From assembly GCA_944327245.1 (NCBI GenBank), contig CALVHD010000007.1, positions 1-64,000 of the forward strand: a stretch of DNA of 64,000 nucleotides, given 5' to 3'. Source of the stretch: Candidatus Gastranaerophilales bacterium (lineage in GTDB: Bacteria; Cyanobacteriota; Vampirovibrionia; Gastranaerophilales; Gastranaerophilaceae). Shown here in pieces: positions 53,058-62,174 of this stretch; the first letter of the stretch is position 1, and the number at the start of each line of letters is the position of its first letter. Under the pieces are notes generated by a model, which made no database searches, had not been told where the DNA came from, and worked only from the letters and a program-made list of their open reading frames with translations. The position numbers and the translations under genes are program-made.

Positions 53058-53384
53058 TTATTCATTTACAAAAAATTTAACCATTTTATAAATGCACTTT
53101 AGTTTTGCATTGTTGTTTCCAACTGATTTTATATCTTTAATAATATCAGCCAAAAGTTCTTTATTATTTTTTATTTCGACACTTGAAAACATATCTTCCA
53201 TTGAAGTATTAAGTGCGCTTAATATTTTTTCCAGAGTTTCGGCTTTAATAAAATTAGCCCCAACTTCAATTCCTGAGAGATTTCTTGGCGAAATATCAAT
53301 CATCTCTGCAAGCTGTTCTTGAGTCAGGTTTCTTTTTTTTCGCATTCGTTTTATTTTTTCGCCAAATTCTTTTTTGATGTTCAT
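53058..53384 (-). CDS. XRE-family transcriptional regulator
   Basis: The 108-aa protein has an N-terminal Cro/CI helix-turn-helix (residues 7-62: FGEKIKRMRKKRNLTQEQLA and MIDISPRNLSGIEVG). The C-terminal 45 residues are helical and may dimerise. GAGGAACATA precedes the ATG. It is divergent from the hypothetical protein at 53587, and the shared gap contains a repeated 15-bp element, so it may repress itself and that neighbour (inference). It is convergent with rqcH, directly abutting its stop. Confidence 0.9.
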   Translation of the reverse strand: MNIKKEFGEKIKRMRKKRNLTQEQLAEMIDISPRNLSGIEVGANFIKAETLEKILSALNTSMEDMFSSVEIKNNKELLADIIKDIKSVGNNNAKLKCIYKMVKFFVNE

Positions 53385-53427
53385 TATGTTCCTCTTGAAA
53401 GTAGATATTGATTTTTTTATTAAATTG

Positions 53428-53442
53428 GATACATTACATCTA
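53428..53442. repeat. Candidate operator element, copy 1
   Basis: gatacattacatcta matches 53503-53517 at 13 of 15 positions. It lies 43 bp upstream of the XRE regulator start, in its promoter region. Confidence 0.45.
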
Positions 53443-53502
53443 ATATATATGAAGTTTTGTTAAGCTGAAATGTCTTACTATATCTATTTTTTTATAAAAT
53501 TT

Positions 53503-53517
53503 GATATAATACATCTA
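53503..53517. repeat. Candidate operator element, copy 2, overlapping a -10 box
   Basis: gatataatacatcta contains the TATAAT (53505-53510) that is the likely -10 of the divergent gene starting at 53587. A partial third match (ttacatcta) follows the TATAAT upstream of pheT at 54714-54722. The element could therefore also be a shared promoter or initial-transcript motif. Confidence 0.45.
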
Positions 53518-53586
53518 GTTTTTTGTCAAAATTCAGCATTCAATAGTTTTTATATTCATGTAGTTATTTTTAAAGAAAGGTGTTTT

Positions 53587-54645
53587 ATGGAAATATCCAA
53601 AATTGTTTCTCATCAGGTTAATTTTAAATCTCAAGATCAAACACAAAAATCCCCAATAGATGCATTTAAAAATAAAGTCGAAAATATGGATGATAAAGAA
53701 AAAATTGTTGCAGGTTTATCAGCTCTTAGTGTTATGGCATTAGCTGGTATTGCAATAGCAAAAGCACCTCACAAAGCAAAACAAGTTGCTGGTGAATTAT
53801 CAGATCAAAAAACTGTTCAGCAGGCTGCAGACGTAGTAGATGGTGTTGTTGAAAGTGCAAAAACAAAAATTAAGCCAAAAACTGATTCTTTACATTTATC
53901 TAAGGATAAAAAAGTAGATAAATCAATTCAACAAGGGGTTGAGCGAGCAGTCGATGCAGCTAAAGAATATGTTCAAGGCGGAAACTATGGCGAAATAAAA
54001 GAAAAAGCAACTAAAAATTTAACCCATGAAGGTAAGAAAGTTGTTAAAAAGACTCTTGAAAAAGTTCATAGTGATAAAGTGGCGCAAGATATCACAACGC
54101 AACATAATTTATCAAATATTACTGCTCAAATTTCTAAAAATGCTGCACAAGAAAAAAACATTCGCCAAGGTGTTAAGAATTTCGTAGATAATGAAAGGTT
54201 TTTTGATTCTCGTCGAATTGACAGTGATCTTGATATAGATGTAAAAGAAAAATTAATTGAAGCAAAAGAACTTGCTGAAAAATTAGGTACAAGAAAAGCA
54301 AAAAAAGCCCTATATAGAGCGCAAAAAGCCGCAGAAAAAGCTGAGAATGAACATATGAAAACTGTTATTCAAACTATTGAAAGAAGTTCAGAAATAGTTA
54401 ATGAAAAGAATAGAAAAGAAGCAAATACTCTCATTCAAATGACAAGCCCTAATTATTTGAATGGTTTAATCAAGCAAAGTATAAATGCTAATAAACAAGC
54501 AAAAACAAGATTAAAAACCTTAATTGCAAGAAAAACCCAACATGGCAAAATGACTGAAAAGCAAGCTTTTGAAATGATTGCCGGAAATTTGAAAGAAACA
54601 GCGCAAACAAGAAAATTGGCTCTTGACAGATTAAAAAATCTCTAG
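53587..54645 (+). CDS. Hypothetical helical protein with one hydrophobic segment
   Basis: The 352-aa protein begins MEISKIVSHQVNFKSQDQ, has one hydrophobic helix (about residues 40-58, VAGLSALSVMALAGIAIA), and is otherwise Lys/Ala/Gln-rich and helical. Stretches such as AKKALYRAQKAAEKAENEH suggest coiled coil. No family is recognised. The ATG at 53587 is chosen for the AAAGGTG 6-7 nt upstream. It is divergent from an XRE regulator and followed by a terminator, so it is a single-gene transcript. Its opening resembles two other hypothetical proteins (6463-7530 and 7599-8510). Confidence 0.75.
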   Translation: MEISKIVSHQVNFKSQDQTQKSPIDAFKNKVENMDDKEKIVAGLSALSVMALAGIAIAKAPHKAKQVAGELSDQKTVQQAADVVDGVVESAKTKIKPKTDSLHLSKDKKVDKSIQQGVERAVDAAKEYVQGGNYGEIKEKATKNLTHEGKKVVKKTLEKVHSDKVAQDITTQHNLSNITAQISKNAAQEKNIRQGVKNFVDNERFFDSRRIDSDLDIDVKEKLIEAKELAEKLGTRKAKKALYRAQKAAEKAENEHMKTVIQTIERSSEIVNEKNRKEANTLIQMTSPNYLNGLIKQSINANKQAKTRLKTLIARKTQHGKMTEKQAFEMIAGNLKETAQTRKLALDRLKNL

Positions 54646-54664
54646 AAATAACACGCTTATATTT

Positions 54665-54698
54665 AAAAATGCAAAGTTAGAATACTTTGCATTTTTTG
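54665..54698 (+). terminator. Rho-independent terminator
   Basis: The stem AAAATGCAAAGT/ACTTTGCATTTT has a 6-nt loop and ends in a T-run, 20 nt after the stop of the upstream gene. Confidence 0.85.
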
Positions 54699-54705
54699 TT
54701 TGTAT

Positions 54706-54711
54706 TATAAT
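54706..54711 (+). promoter_or_regulatory. pheT -10 box
   Basis: TATAAT just after the preceding terminator gives a leader of about 25 nt that includes the AAAGGA ribosome binding site of pheT. No good -35 is visible. Confidence 0.5.
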
Positions 54712-54742
54712 ATTTACATCTACATAAAGTAAAGGAATAATT

Positions 54743-57208
54743 ATGCAAGTTTCATATGAATGGTTAAATGAATTTGTTGAATTAGCAGGGATTACCCCTG
54801 AAGAAATTGCACATAATTTAACAATGTCAGGTTTAGAGGTTGAAGAAATTGAATATAAAAAACCTGCTTTTACAAATATCGTAAGTGCAAAAATTATAAA
54901 AATAGAAAATCATCCAAACGCAGATAAGCTTCATCTTGTTACTCTTGATTTAGGCGGAATTGAAAAAAGAGTTGTCTGCGGAGCTCAAAATATTGAAATA
55001 GGGCAAATTATTCCATATGCTTCTGTCGGCTCAAAAGTTCTAAACCGAAAAACAGGCGAACAGTTTGAACTTACTCCTGCGGTGATTAGGGGAGTTGAAT
55101 CCCAAGGCATGTTGTGTTCTCAAGATGAACTTGGTTTATCAGGTTTGCAAGATGAAGACGGTATCTTAATTTTAAACAGATTATATGACAATGTTGAACT
55201 CAATCAACCTTTAGAAAAAATAATGAATTTATCTGATGAAATCATATTTCATACAGCACCTACTGCAAACAGAGGCGATCAGATGAGTGTAATCGGAATA
55301 GCAAGAGAATTAAGCGCATTATTTAATCGTCCGATGAAATTTAAAAAACCTCAAATTGAAGCTAACAATACTGCTGATTTTGAAGTTGAAATTAAAAATG
55401 ACGAGATATGTAAATTTTATAGCGTTGCAATATTAAAAAATCTTGTTACTAAACCATCTCCTGATTTTATTCAAAGAAGAGTAATTACAGCAGGCATGCG
55501 TCCTATAAACAACATAGTCGATATTACCAATTATGTAATGCTTGAATATGGCACCCCTCAACATGCCTTTGATTATGACAAATTAAATAACTATCTTTGT
55601 GTCAGATATGCCAAAGAAAATGAATCTATAATTACAATTGACGGCATAGAAAGAAAATTAACTCCAAACCAAAGTGTAGTCATTGCAACAAAAGAAAACC
55701 CTGTTTGTATTGGCGGTGTATTTGGAGGGTTGAATTCTGAAATTGATTTAAGTTCTAAAAATATTGCTCTTGAAGCAGCTTATTTTACTCCTCATACAAA
55801 CAGAAAATCAGCTCGTTCTGTTGGATATCGTTCAGAAGCTTCATCAAGATATGAAAGAGGAGTTGATATTGAAATGGTAACATTGGGGCTATATCGCTCT
55901 ATTGAACTTCTTCAAAAATATGCAAATGCCGAATTGATAGGAATATCAAAAGCAGGATGCGATAAATTGGACGATGTTGAAATAACTTTGAGAAATTCTG
56001 AAATAAAAAGAATTTTAGGCGTTGAAATACCTCAAGAACGTTCAATTCAAATTCTTCAAAATTTAGGCTTTGAATTATTGGGTAAAAATGAGCTGGCTGC
56101 AAAATTCAAAACTCCAAGTTACAGAATAGGTGATGTAGAAAGAGAAATAGATTTAATTGAGGAAATTTCAAGAATAGACGGTTTTGATAAAATTTCTCCG
56201 GAACTTCCAAACATTAATCAAGGAGCAGAAATCAGTTTTGATACGAAAACAATTAAAACCGTTAATGAATTGATGTTGTCTTATGGTTTTGATGAAATCA
56301 TAACCAGCTCTTTGATAGGTAAAAATTTATGCAATACATATAATCAACCGCTTGATGAAGAAGTTGCAATAAGAGTTAAAAATCCGCATAGCGAAGATTT
56401 TTCAACTTTAAGACAAAATCTATATCCAAATATGATGGAAGTTATTAAAAATAATTTTGATAACGGGCAGAAGAATTTTAGATTATATGAAATAGGAAAA
56501 ACATATATTCAAAAAACAGAGCCAACCGAAGATGACTCAGGCGCATTGGAAACAAGAAAATTAGCAGGGTGCATTTTTGGAAACATTAATAACAGTTTAA
56601 TTGTTAAAAAACAAGATGATTTTTACACCCTAAAAGGTGTATTAGAAAGCCTTTTTGATAAATTAGGTTTATCAAAAAGAATAATTTATACGGCATTTTC
56701 TGATGTTGATGCTAAAAATTATGAGTTTATTCATCCTGCACAGGGTGCTATGATTTCAATCTTGGGTAAAAATAAAGAACCAATAGGATATATTGGTAAA
56801 CTACACCCGATTTTAGCAGATAAATTGAAATTTAATCAGGCTTTGTATATTTTTGAAATTAATCTTGAAGAAGTAATTAGTGCAGTTAATCCGACTGTTG
56901 TTAAATATAAAAAATTACCTGTATATGGCGCAGTTCAAAGAGATATTGCATTTAGCGCACCAAAAGAGATAACTGTAGATGAATTATATAAAGCGATTAA
57001 AAAGTCTGCCGACAAGAACATTTTCAAAGGTGTTAAAGTTTTTGATATTTATGAAGGTGATAATATTGAAAAGGGTAAGAAATCTCTTGCTTTTAGAGTA
57101 ACTCTTCAAGATGACAACAAGACTTTGACCGATGATGTAATCCAAGCAGAAATGGCCAAAATAAGAACTAATCTTGAAAAAAATATTATAGGTTTAACTC
57201 TTAGATAG
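54743..57208 (+). CDS. pheT: Phenylalanyl-tRNA synthetase beta subunit
   Basis: The 821-aa beta chain of the heterotetrameric PheRS includes the editing site. Domains in order: an N-terminal OB fold for tRNA binding (residues 40-155, IENHPNADKLHLVTLDLGG), B3/B4 editing domains (HAFDYDKL region), a B5 domain, a catalytic-like core and a C-terminal anticodon-binding FDX-ACB domain (VQRDIAFSAPKEITV). The length is typical. Its usual partner pheS is not adjacent, so the two are split here. galE follows after 9 nt. Confidence 0.97.
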   Translation: MQVSYEWLNEFVELAGITPEEIAHNLTMSGLEVEEIEYKKPAFTNIVSAKIIKIENHPNADKLHLVTLDLGGIEKRVVCGAQNIEIGQIIPYASVGSKVLNRKTGEQFELTPAVIRGVESQGMLCSQDELGLSGLQDEDGILILNRLYDNVELNQPLEKIMNLSDEIIFHTAPTANRGDQMSVIGIARELSALFNRPMKFKKPQIEANNTADFEVEIKNDEICKFYSVAILKNLVTKPSPDFIQRRVITAGMRPINNIVDITNYVMLEYGTPQHAFDYDKLNNYLCVRYAKENESIITIDGIERKLTPNQSVVIATKENPVCIGGVFGGLNSEIDLSSKNIALEAAYFTPHTNRKSARSVGYRSEASSRYERGVDIEMVTLGLYRSIELLQKYANAELIGISKAGCDKLDDVEITLRNSEIKRILGVEIPQERSIQILQNLGFELLGKNELAAKFKTPSYRIGDVEREIDLIEEISRIDGFDKISPELPNINQGAEISFDTKTIKTVNELMLSYGFDEIITSSLIGKNLCNTYNQPLDEEVAIRVKNPHSEDFSTLRQNLYPNMMEVIKNNFDNGQKNFRLYEIGKTYIQKTEPTEDDSGALETRKLAGCIFGNINNSLIVKKQDDFYTLKGVLESLFDKLGLSKRIIYTAFSDVDAKNYEFIHPAQGAMISILGKNKEPIGYIGKLHPILADKLKFNQALYIFEINLEEVISAVNPTVVKYKKLPVYGAVQRDIAFSAPKEITVDELYKAIKKSADKNIFKGVKVFDIYEGDNIEKGKKSLAFRVTLQDDNKTLTDDVIQAEMAKIRTNLEKNIIGLTLR

Positions 57209-57217
57209 AAGGAAAGC

Positions 57218-58228
57218 ATGATACTTATAACAGGAGCAGCCGGCTATATTGGAAGTCATTGTGCGCTAAATTTTAGTGAAAATAATATAGATGATATTGT
57301 AATTTTTGATAATTTGTCTACTGGTCATATTGAGACAGTTGAAAAATTGCAAAAAATTAACCCTAAGATAAAATTTATAAAAGGCGATTTGAAAAATAAA
57401 AACGAGATTTCAGATATCTTTAGGAAATATAAAATTGATTCTGTTATTCATTTTGCTGCTTTATCACAAGTTGGACAAAGCGTTGTTAATCCTTCTTTGT
57501 ATTATTTAAACAATGTTATAGGTACAATTAATTTATTAAATTCCATGGTTGAAAATAATGTATTAAAAATCGTATTTTCATCTACTGCGGCAACTTATGG
57601 AGAACCTAAGTATACACCTATTGATGAAAATCATCCTCAAAATCCGATAAATCCTTATGGTAATACAAAGTTAATGATAGAAAAAATAATGGATGATTAT
57701 GATTTAGCATATAATTTAAAATCAATCAGATTAAGGTATTTTAATGTAATTGGTGCAGACGAAAAAGCAAGAATCGGAGAATGGCACAATCCTGAAACAC
57801 ATTTAGTTCCAAATATTTTAAAGTCCGTTTTTAATAATTCAAGTGAATTTAAAATATATGGTGATGATTATGATACAAAAGACGGCACTTGCATAAGAGA
57901 TTATGTTGATGTTCTTGATTTGGCAGATGCTCACAGATTAGCACTTGAATATTTGAACAAAAACAATAAAACCGATGTTTTTAATTTAGGTACACAAGGC
58001 GGTCAAAGTGTAAAAGAAATTTTTAATATCTCTCAAGATGTTACTAAGCAGAAAATAAGTTATAAAATTGTCGGGAAAAGAATGGGTGATCCTAAAATTT
58101 TGCTTGCTAATTCAAAAAAGGCTAAAGATATTTTAAAATGGCATCCGAAAAAAACCGTCCATGACAGCATTAAAAATGCATTTGAATGGGAAAAAGTTTT
58201 AAATGATAAATTAAAAGCCTCAAATTAG
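57218..58228 (+). CDS. galE: UDP-glucose 4-epimerase
   Basis: The 336-aa extended SDR interconverts UDP-glucose and UDP-galactose for glycan synthesis. The NAD-binding motif is ITGAAGYIGSHCALN, with IFDNLSTGH. The catalytic Ser/Tyr/Lys are in FSSTAATYGEP and NPYGNTKLM, and RLRYFNVIGAD is family-typical. AAGGAAA precedes the ATG. The terminator stem starts inside the last codons. Confidence 0.95.
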   Translation: MILITGAAGYIGSHCALNFSENNIDDIVIFDNLSTGHIETVEKLQKINPKIKFIKGDLKNKNEISDIFRKYKIDSVIHFAALSQVGQSVVNPSLYYLNNVIGTINLLNSMVENNVLKIVFSSTAATYGEPKYTPIDENHPQNPINPYGNTKLMIEKIMDDYDLAYNLKSIRLRYFNVIGADEKARIGEWHNPETHLVPNILKSVFNNSSEFKIYGDDYDTKDGTCIRDYVDVLDLADAHRLALEYLNKNNKTDVFNLGTQGGQSVKEIFNISQDVTKQKISYKIVGKRMGDPKILLANSKKAKDILKWHPKKTVHDSIKNAFEWEKVLNDKLKASN

Positions 58229-58246
58229 CGAGGCTTTTAATTTTTA
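58211..58246 (+). terminator. Terminator of galE
   Basis: A perfect 11-bp stem TTAAAAGCCTC/GAGGCTTTTAA (58211-58221 with 58230-58240) closes an 8-nt loop and is followed by TTTTTA. The first arm is within the galE coding end. It may also act on the convergent gene that ends at 58244. Confidence 0.8.
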
Positions 58247-58525
58247 TTTTTCTTCTTTGTTTGTTTGAATTCTGTCTTGATAGAAGTTTGTTTTAGGTTT
58301 TGGTTCTTCAAGAGATTTAAGAGCTTCTTCGTAATTTAATTTTGCAGCTGCAGCGGCTTTCATTTTTCTTTGTTGTTCCAGTCTTTGTGCTGCTTCTCTT
58401 TTTTGACCTCTTAGAGTGCCGTCATGAACAATATTTCTTCCTGTAGAATCATAGACGGTTCTTGCAAAACTTGCCGTGCTAAAAGCAAACATTAATAATA
58501 GTGATGAAATTAATATTTTTTTCAT
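58244..58525 (-). CDS. Small secreted or periplasmic protein
   Basis: The 93-aa protein has a signal peptide (MKKILISSLLLMFAFSTASFA). The mature part starts RTVYDSTGRNIVHDGTLRG, followed by a charged helical segment (REAAQRLEQQRKMKAAAAAK) and a Lys/Glu-rich tail. No known domain is present. The ATG at 58525 has a very strong AAGGTGGAGG Shine-Dalgarno. An ATG nine codons earlier would add a non-signal stretch and is unlikely. TATAAT lies about 27 nt upstream of the ATG. Confidence 0.8.
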   Translation of the reverse strand: MKKILISSLLLMFAFSTASFARTVYDSTGRNIVHDGTLRGQKREAAQRLEQQRKMKAAAAAKLNYEEALKSLEEPKPKTNFYQDRIQTNKEEK

Positions 58526-58616
58526 ATTTTCCTCCACCTTTCTTATAAACATTATAATACATGTTAAAACTAAAGATAAAATTTATTGATTAAATTACTG
58601 TTTAAGTTAATTAAAC

Positions 58617-59285
58617 TTAATAATTGCTTTTTAATTTTTTTCTTAATTCTTTGTAATTAGGACAATATTTTTCAACTTCATTCCAGAATTTTTGTGAATG
58701 ATTTTTTATTCTTGTGTGACACAATTCATGAATTAAAACATAATCAATAATATCAAAATCATATTGCATTAAATTAATGTTTAAACTGATGTTATTTTGA
58801 TATGAGCAGCTTCCAAAGCGCGTTTTTTGATTTCTTAGGGATGTTTTATTAATTTTAAAATCAAATTTTTTGGCAAGAAAATTTAGTCTGGGAATTAAAT
58901 AGTTTACGGCTTCAATTTTTATAGCTTTAAGATAAGCGTTTTTTAATTCTTTTTGAATTTGCTTAGAAAAAAAATCAACATTTTCAGGATAATAAAAATG
59001 GATTATTTTATCTTTTTTGATTGTTTTAAGCTCATTGGAAGGAATTATTTTTAGGGTGTCAAATTTTGTTTTAAGGTTTTTTGTTAAGGTTTTTTTGTTT
59101 AAATTAAAATTCTTAATTTTTTCAAAATTTGATATTAAAAATTCTCTTGCTGTTTTGTATGGGCAAGAATAAGGCATTGTAACTAAAATAAAATCATCTT
59201 GTTTTAAAGTAATTTTGATTGATTTTGAAAAAACATGTTTTCTGTATTTTATTTGAAAGTTTTCAATTGACTCTGTTTTATTCAT
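58617..59285 (-). CDS. YgjP/SprT-like metallopeptidase (DUF45)
   Basis: The 222-aa zinc-dependent hydrolase-like protein belongs to the YgjP (WLM/DUF45) family. The conserved core is RFGSCSYQNNISLNINLMQ, then DYVLIHELCHTRIKNHSQKFW with His186, Glu187 and His190 as the HExxH. CPNYKELRKKL follows, as in the family. The substrate is unknown. The start overlaps the R3H ATPase gene by 8 nt, so the two are coupled. Confidence 0.92.
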   Translation of the reverse strand: MNKTESIENFQIKYRKHVFSKSIKITLKQDDFILVTMPYSCPYKTAREFLISNFEKIKNFNLNKKTLTKNLKTKFDTLKIIPSNELKTIKKDKIIHFYYPENVDFFSKQIQKELKNAYLKAIKIEAVNYLIPRLNFLAKKFDFKINKTSLRNQKTRFGSCSYQNNISLNINLMQYDFDIIDYVLIHELCHTRIKNHSQKFWNEVEKYCPNYKELRKKLKSNY

Positions 59286-60873
59286 CTTTAAAGATTTTCA
59301 AGTGTCTTAAATTTCCTTCTCCAACGCTAATTGAACGATAGCCATGGGCTTCAACAAGTTCGTGTTGAAGTTTTCTTATTTGTTTTTCTTGCGGTTCAAG
59401 TTCAATTACCTCGGCGCCTTCTGACAATTTTGCAATTGCAGCATTTGTTTCATCAAGCGCCAGTTCTGTTGAGTCTTTATAGTTTGTTAAAGATTGAATT
59501 TCTTGATTTTCTTGGGTTAAATTAAGAGCTTCTTTTAAGACTCTTTGGATTTGGCTCATGGAGTTTGTTCTTACAAAAAACACCGGCAAATGATATTCAT
59601 TTGCTGTTGCAAGAATTTTTGTCCCGCCTTTTGCAAAATTTTTGTGTGCTATAACAAAATCTGCTTCTTCGACATTTCTTACAATCTGAGCATCTATATC
59701 CAATCTTTCAATCAGTTTATCTACAATAGAGCGAGAAACGGCGTAAATATAGATTTTTTTGTGTTTTTTGTTTTCTTGTATATATTTTTGCCTGTTAAAA
59801 CTAAAGCTCAATGGAGATTGAGAGGCATCGAGAGTTTTATTTTCAAGTTCTTCAACTTTTTTTAGTATATTTATTTCGGGTTTTTTTTCTTTGTAATTTC
59901 CATCCACTTTTCTTATTTCAGGGCTGATTGGCCAGCCTCTTAATATGTAGTCAACTGCCGTTGCAGAATCTTTATAGATGGCTAGTGTATTTCTATCTAT
60001 AATTTCAATTACAATTTCAAAAGTTGGCTGTTTTTGTCTTTCTAAAACAGTTTTTTGACAGCCTCTGTGTTTGGCTTCGTCATCTCCTAAAGTAACAGTA
60101 TCAACTCCGCCGATTAAGTCTGACAATGTCGGGTTTTTAATTAAATTATCAAGAGTGTTACCGTGTGCGGTTGCAATTAGCATAACTCCACGCTCAGCTA
60201 TTGTTCTTGCGGCTTGGGCTTCTTGTTCTGTTCCGATTTCATCAACTACAATAACTTCAGGAGTATGATTTTCAACTGCTTCAATCATTATATCTTTTTG
60301 AAATTCCGGTTGTGAAACTTGCATTCTTCTTGCTTTTCCGATTGCAGGATGAGCAACATCGCCATCGCCTGCTATTTCGTTTGATGTATCAACTACAACA
60401 ACCCTTTTACCCAATTCATCCGCCATAAGGCGTGTTATTTCTCTTAATTTTGTTGTTTTTCCGACCCCTGGGCGGCCTAAAAATAAAATTGATTTATTTT
60501 GTATAACAAAATCTTTAATGCATTCTATTGTGCCTGTAATTACTCTGCCTATTCTACAGGTTAGACCAACGATTTTACCTTGTCTGTTTCTGATAGCACT
60601 GATTCTGTGCAATGTTCCTGCTATTCCTGAACGGTTATCAGAAGTAAATTCCGGCAGTTGTTCTGTTATATAATCCAAATCCTCTCTTGTAACTGTATCA
60701 GAGCCAAGTGAAATAATTTTACCGTTTCCAAGGCGAATTTCAGGTATTCTGCCGATATCAAGGACGATTTCAATAGCATCATCCAATAAACCCTCTTGAA
60801 TATTTCTTTTAATTTTAAGAGGTAAGATTTCTATTAATTTTTCAATGTCGTTTTGAAATTGGACTTCGCTCAT
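59278..60873 (-). CDS. AAA ATPase with C-terminal R3H domain (Ycf45-like)
   Basis: The 531-aa protein is of the SpoIIIAA/Ycf45 type, common in cyanobacteria and plastids. The ATPase core spans about residues 25-300: FLGRPGVGKTTKLREI (Walker A, 133-141), VVDTSNEIAGDGD, PEVIVVDEIGTEQEA (Walker B) and ATAHGNTLDNLIKNP. A middle region of unknown fold (about 340-450) precedes the C-terminal R3H-like segment (QIRKLQHELVEAHGYRSISV), which binds single-stranded nucleic acid in the family. The role is not known. AAGGT lies before the ATG. This gene is part of the case for a cyanobacterial relative. Confidence 0.92.
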   Translation of the reverse strand: MSEVQFQNDIEKLIEILPLKIKRNIQEGLLDDAIEIVLDIGRIPEIRLGNGKIISLGSDTVTREDLDYITEQLPEFTSDNRSGIAGTLHRISAIRNRQGKIVGLTCRIGRVITGTIECIKDFVIQNKSILFLGRPGVGKTTKLREITRLMADELGKRVVVVDTSNEIAGDGDVAHPAIGKARRMQVSQPEFQKDIMIEAVENHTPEVIVVDEIGTEQEAQAARTIAERGVMLIATAHGNTLDNLIKNPTLSDLIGGVDTVTLGDDEAKHRGCQKTVLERQKQPTFEIVIEIIDRNTLAIYKDSATAVDYILRGWPISPEIRKVDGNYKEKKPEINILKKVEELENKTLDASQSPLSFSFNRQKYIQENKKHKKIYIYAVSRSIVDKLIERLDIDAQIVRNVEEADFVIAHKNFAKGGTKILATANEYHLPVFFVRTNSMSQIQRVLKEALNLTQENQEIQSLTNYKDSTELALDETNAAIAKLSEGAEVIELEPQEKQIRKLQHELVEAHGYRSISVGEGNLRHLKIFKDE

Positions 60874-60991
60874 TTTTCTTCTGACCTTTTTACCTATCTA
60901 TTAATATAATGCCCTAATTAAAATTTCATTCATCAATTTTTCTATATTTTTATGTAACAGTTTGAAATAATGTATATGTAACACTTTCAAA

Positions 60992-62083
60992 TTAGTTGTT
61001 AAATCTAAATACCATTATGTCGCCGTCTTGAACAATATAGTCTTTTCCTTCAAGACGAGCTACACCTTTTTCTCTTGCTGCAGCCCAAGAGCCTGCTGAA
61101 ATAAAATCATCATAGGAAACAACTTCAGCTTTAATAAAACCTTTTTCAAAGTCTGTATGAATAACTCCTGCAGCCTTTGGGGCTTTTGTACCTTTTGTTA
61201 TTGTCCAAGCTCGAACTTCTTTTTCACCCGCTGTTATGTATGTTCTTAAATTTAAAATATCATAAGCAGATTTAATCATTTGCTCTATGCCTGAGTTTTT
61301 AATTCCGAGTTCATTTAAGTAGTTTTTTGCTTCTTTTTCGCCAAGATCGACAAGTTCTTCTTCTAAGTTGGCGCAAATTAAAACCATCTGAGCATTTTCG
61401 CCGATATGTTCTTTGACTTTTTTTGTGTAATCGTTTCCGTTTAATAAATCAACTTCTGAAACATTAGCGCAATATATAACAGGTTTTGCCATTAATAAAT
61501 GGCAAAAATGAAGCGCTTTTTTTTCGTCTTCCGTGAAGTCAGAAGAATCAATAAATTGACCTTTTTCAAGGTAAGGCATACATTTTTGAATGACACTGTC
61601 TTGAATTTTGGCTTCTTTATCACCTGATTTAACTTGTTTTGAAATTCTTTTTGAAATATTTTCCAGAGTTGAAATATCGGCTAAAGCAAGTTCCATATTA
61701 ATTGTTTCAATATCATCAACAGGATCAACTTTTCCGTTAACATGGATTGTATTAACATCATCAAAACATCTTACAACCTGAACTATAGCGTCTACTTCTC
61801 TAATATTATGCAAAAATTGATTTCCTAAACCTTCGCCTTTACTTGCACCTTTTACAAGACCTGCAATATCAACAAATTCAATTGCTGTCGGAATAACCGT
61901 ATCTGTATGAACAAGGTCTTTTAGTTTATATAATCTTTCATCAGGAACATTAACAACTCCTACATTCGGTTCTATTGTGCAAAACGGATAATTTGCGCTT
62001 TGGGCATTTTTAGAATTGGTCAAAGCATTAAATAAAGTTGATTTACCAACATTTGGGAGTCCTACTATTCCTACTTTTAACAT
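60992..62083 (-). CDS. ychF: Ribosome-associated GTPase/ATPase YchF
   Basis: The 363-aa Obg-family P-loop protein prefers ATP in most organisms. Motifs are G1 VGLPNVGKSTLFNAL, G3 VDIAGLVKGASKGEGLGNQ and, at G4, an NxxE-like ANVSEVD instead of NKxD, as in all YchF. The C-terminal TGS-like domain contains AWTITKGTKAPKAAGVIH and FEKGFIKAEVV. AAGGAAA precedes the ATG. Confidence 0.97.
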   Translation of the reverse strand: MLKVGIVGLPNVGKSTLFNALTNSKNAQSANYPFCTIEPNVGVVNVPDERLYKLKDLVHTDTVIPTAIEFVDIAGLVKGASKGEGLGNQFLHNIREVDAIVQVVRCFDDVNTIHVNGKVDPVDDIETINMELALADISTLENISKRISKQVKSGDKEAKIQDSVIQKCMPYLEKGQFIDSSDFTEDEKKALHFCHLLMAKPVIYCANVSEVDLLNGNDYTKKVKEHIGENAQMVLICANLEEELVDLGEKEAKNYLNELGIKNSGIEQMIKSAYDILNLRTYITAGEKEVRAWTITKGTKAPKAAGVIHTDFEKGFIKAEVVSYDDFISAGSWAAAREKGVARLEGKDYIVQDGDIMVFRFNN

Positions 62084-62126
62084 TTTATTTTCCTTTTTAT
62101 CTTGTTTTAGCTTAATTGTAGCACAA

Positions 62127-62163
62127 AAAAAGAGCCCTTAAAATTAATTAAGGACTCTTTTTG
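62127..62163 (-). terminator. Terminator of pfp
   Basis: The 13-bp stem, transcribed from the minus strand, is AAAAGAGTCCTTA with TAAGGGCTCTTTT. Its single non-Watson-Crick position is a U-G wobble on this strand but a C-A mismatch on the other, so it fits termination of the minus-strand pfp gene. A T-run follows. Confidence 0.8.
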
Positions 62164-62174
62164 ATTTATATTTT

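Noticed and set aside
53470..53586. Upstream extension of the hypothetical protein at 53587
   Set aside because: It runs through the presumed promoter (TATAAT at 53505), while AAAGGTG correctly precedes the ATG at 53587.
58602..58620. ttaagtt/aacttaa inverted repeat at the end of the YgjP-like gene
   Set aside because: It is only a 7-bp A/T-dominated stem overlapping the stop codon and without a T-run, too weak to call a terminator.
60874..60991. Two similar TATGTAACA motifs in the gap between ychF and the R3H ATPase
   Set aside because: The shared core is about 9 bp in AT-rich DNA, with no matching copy noticed elsewhere, so chance is likely.
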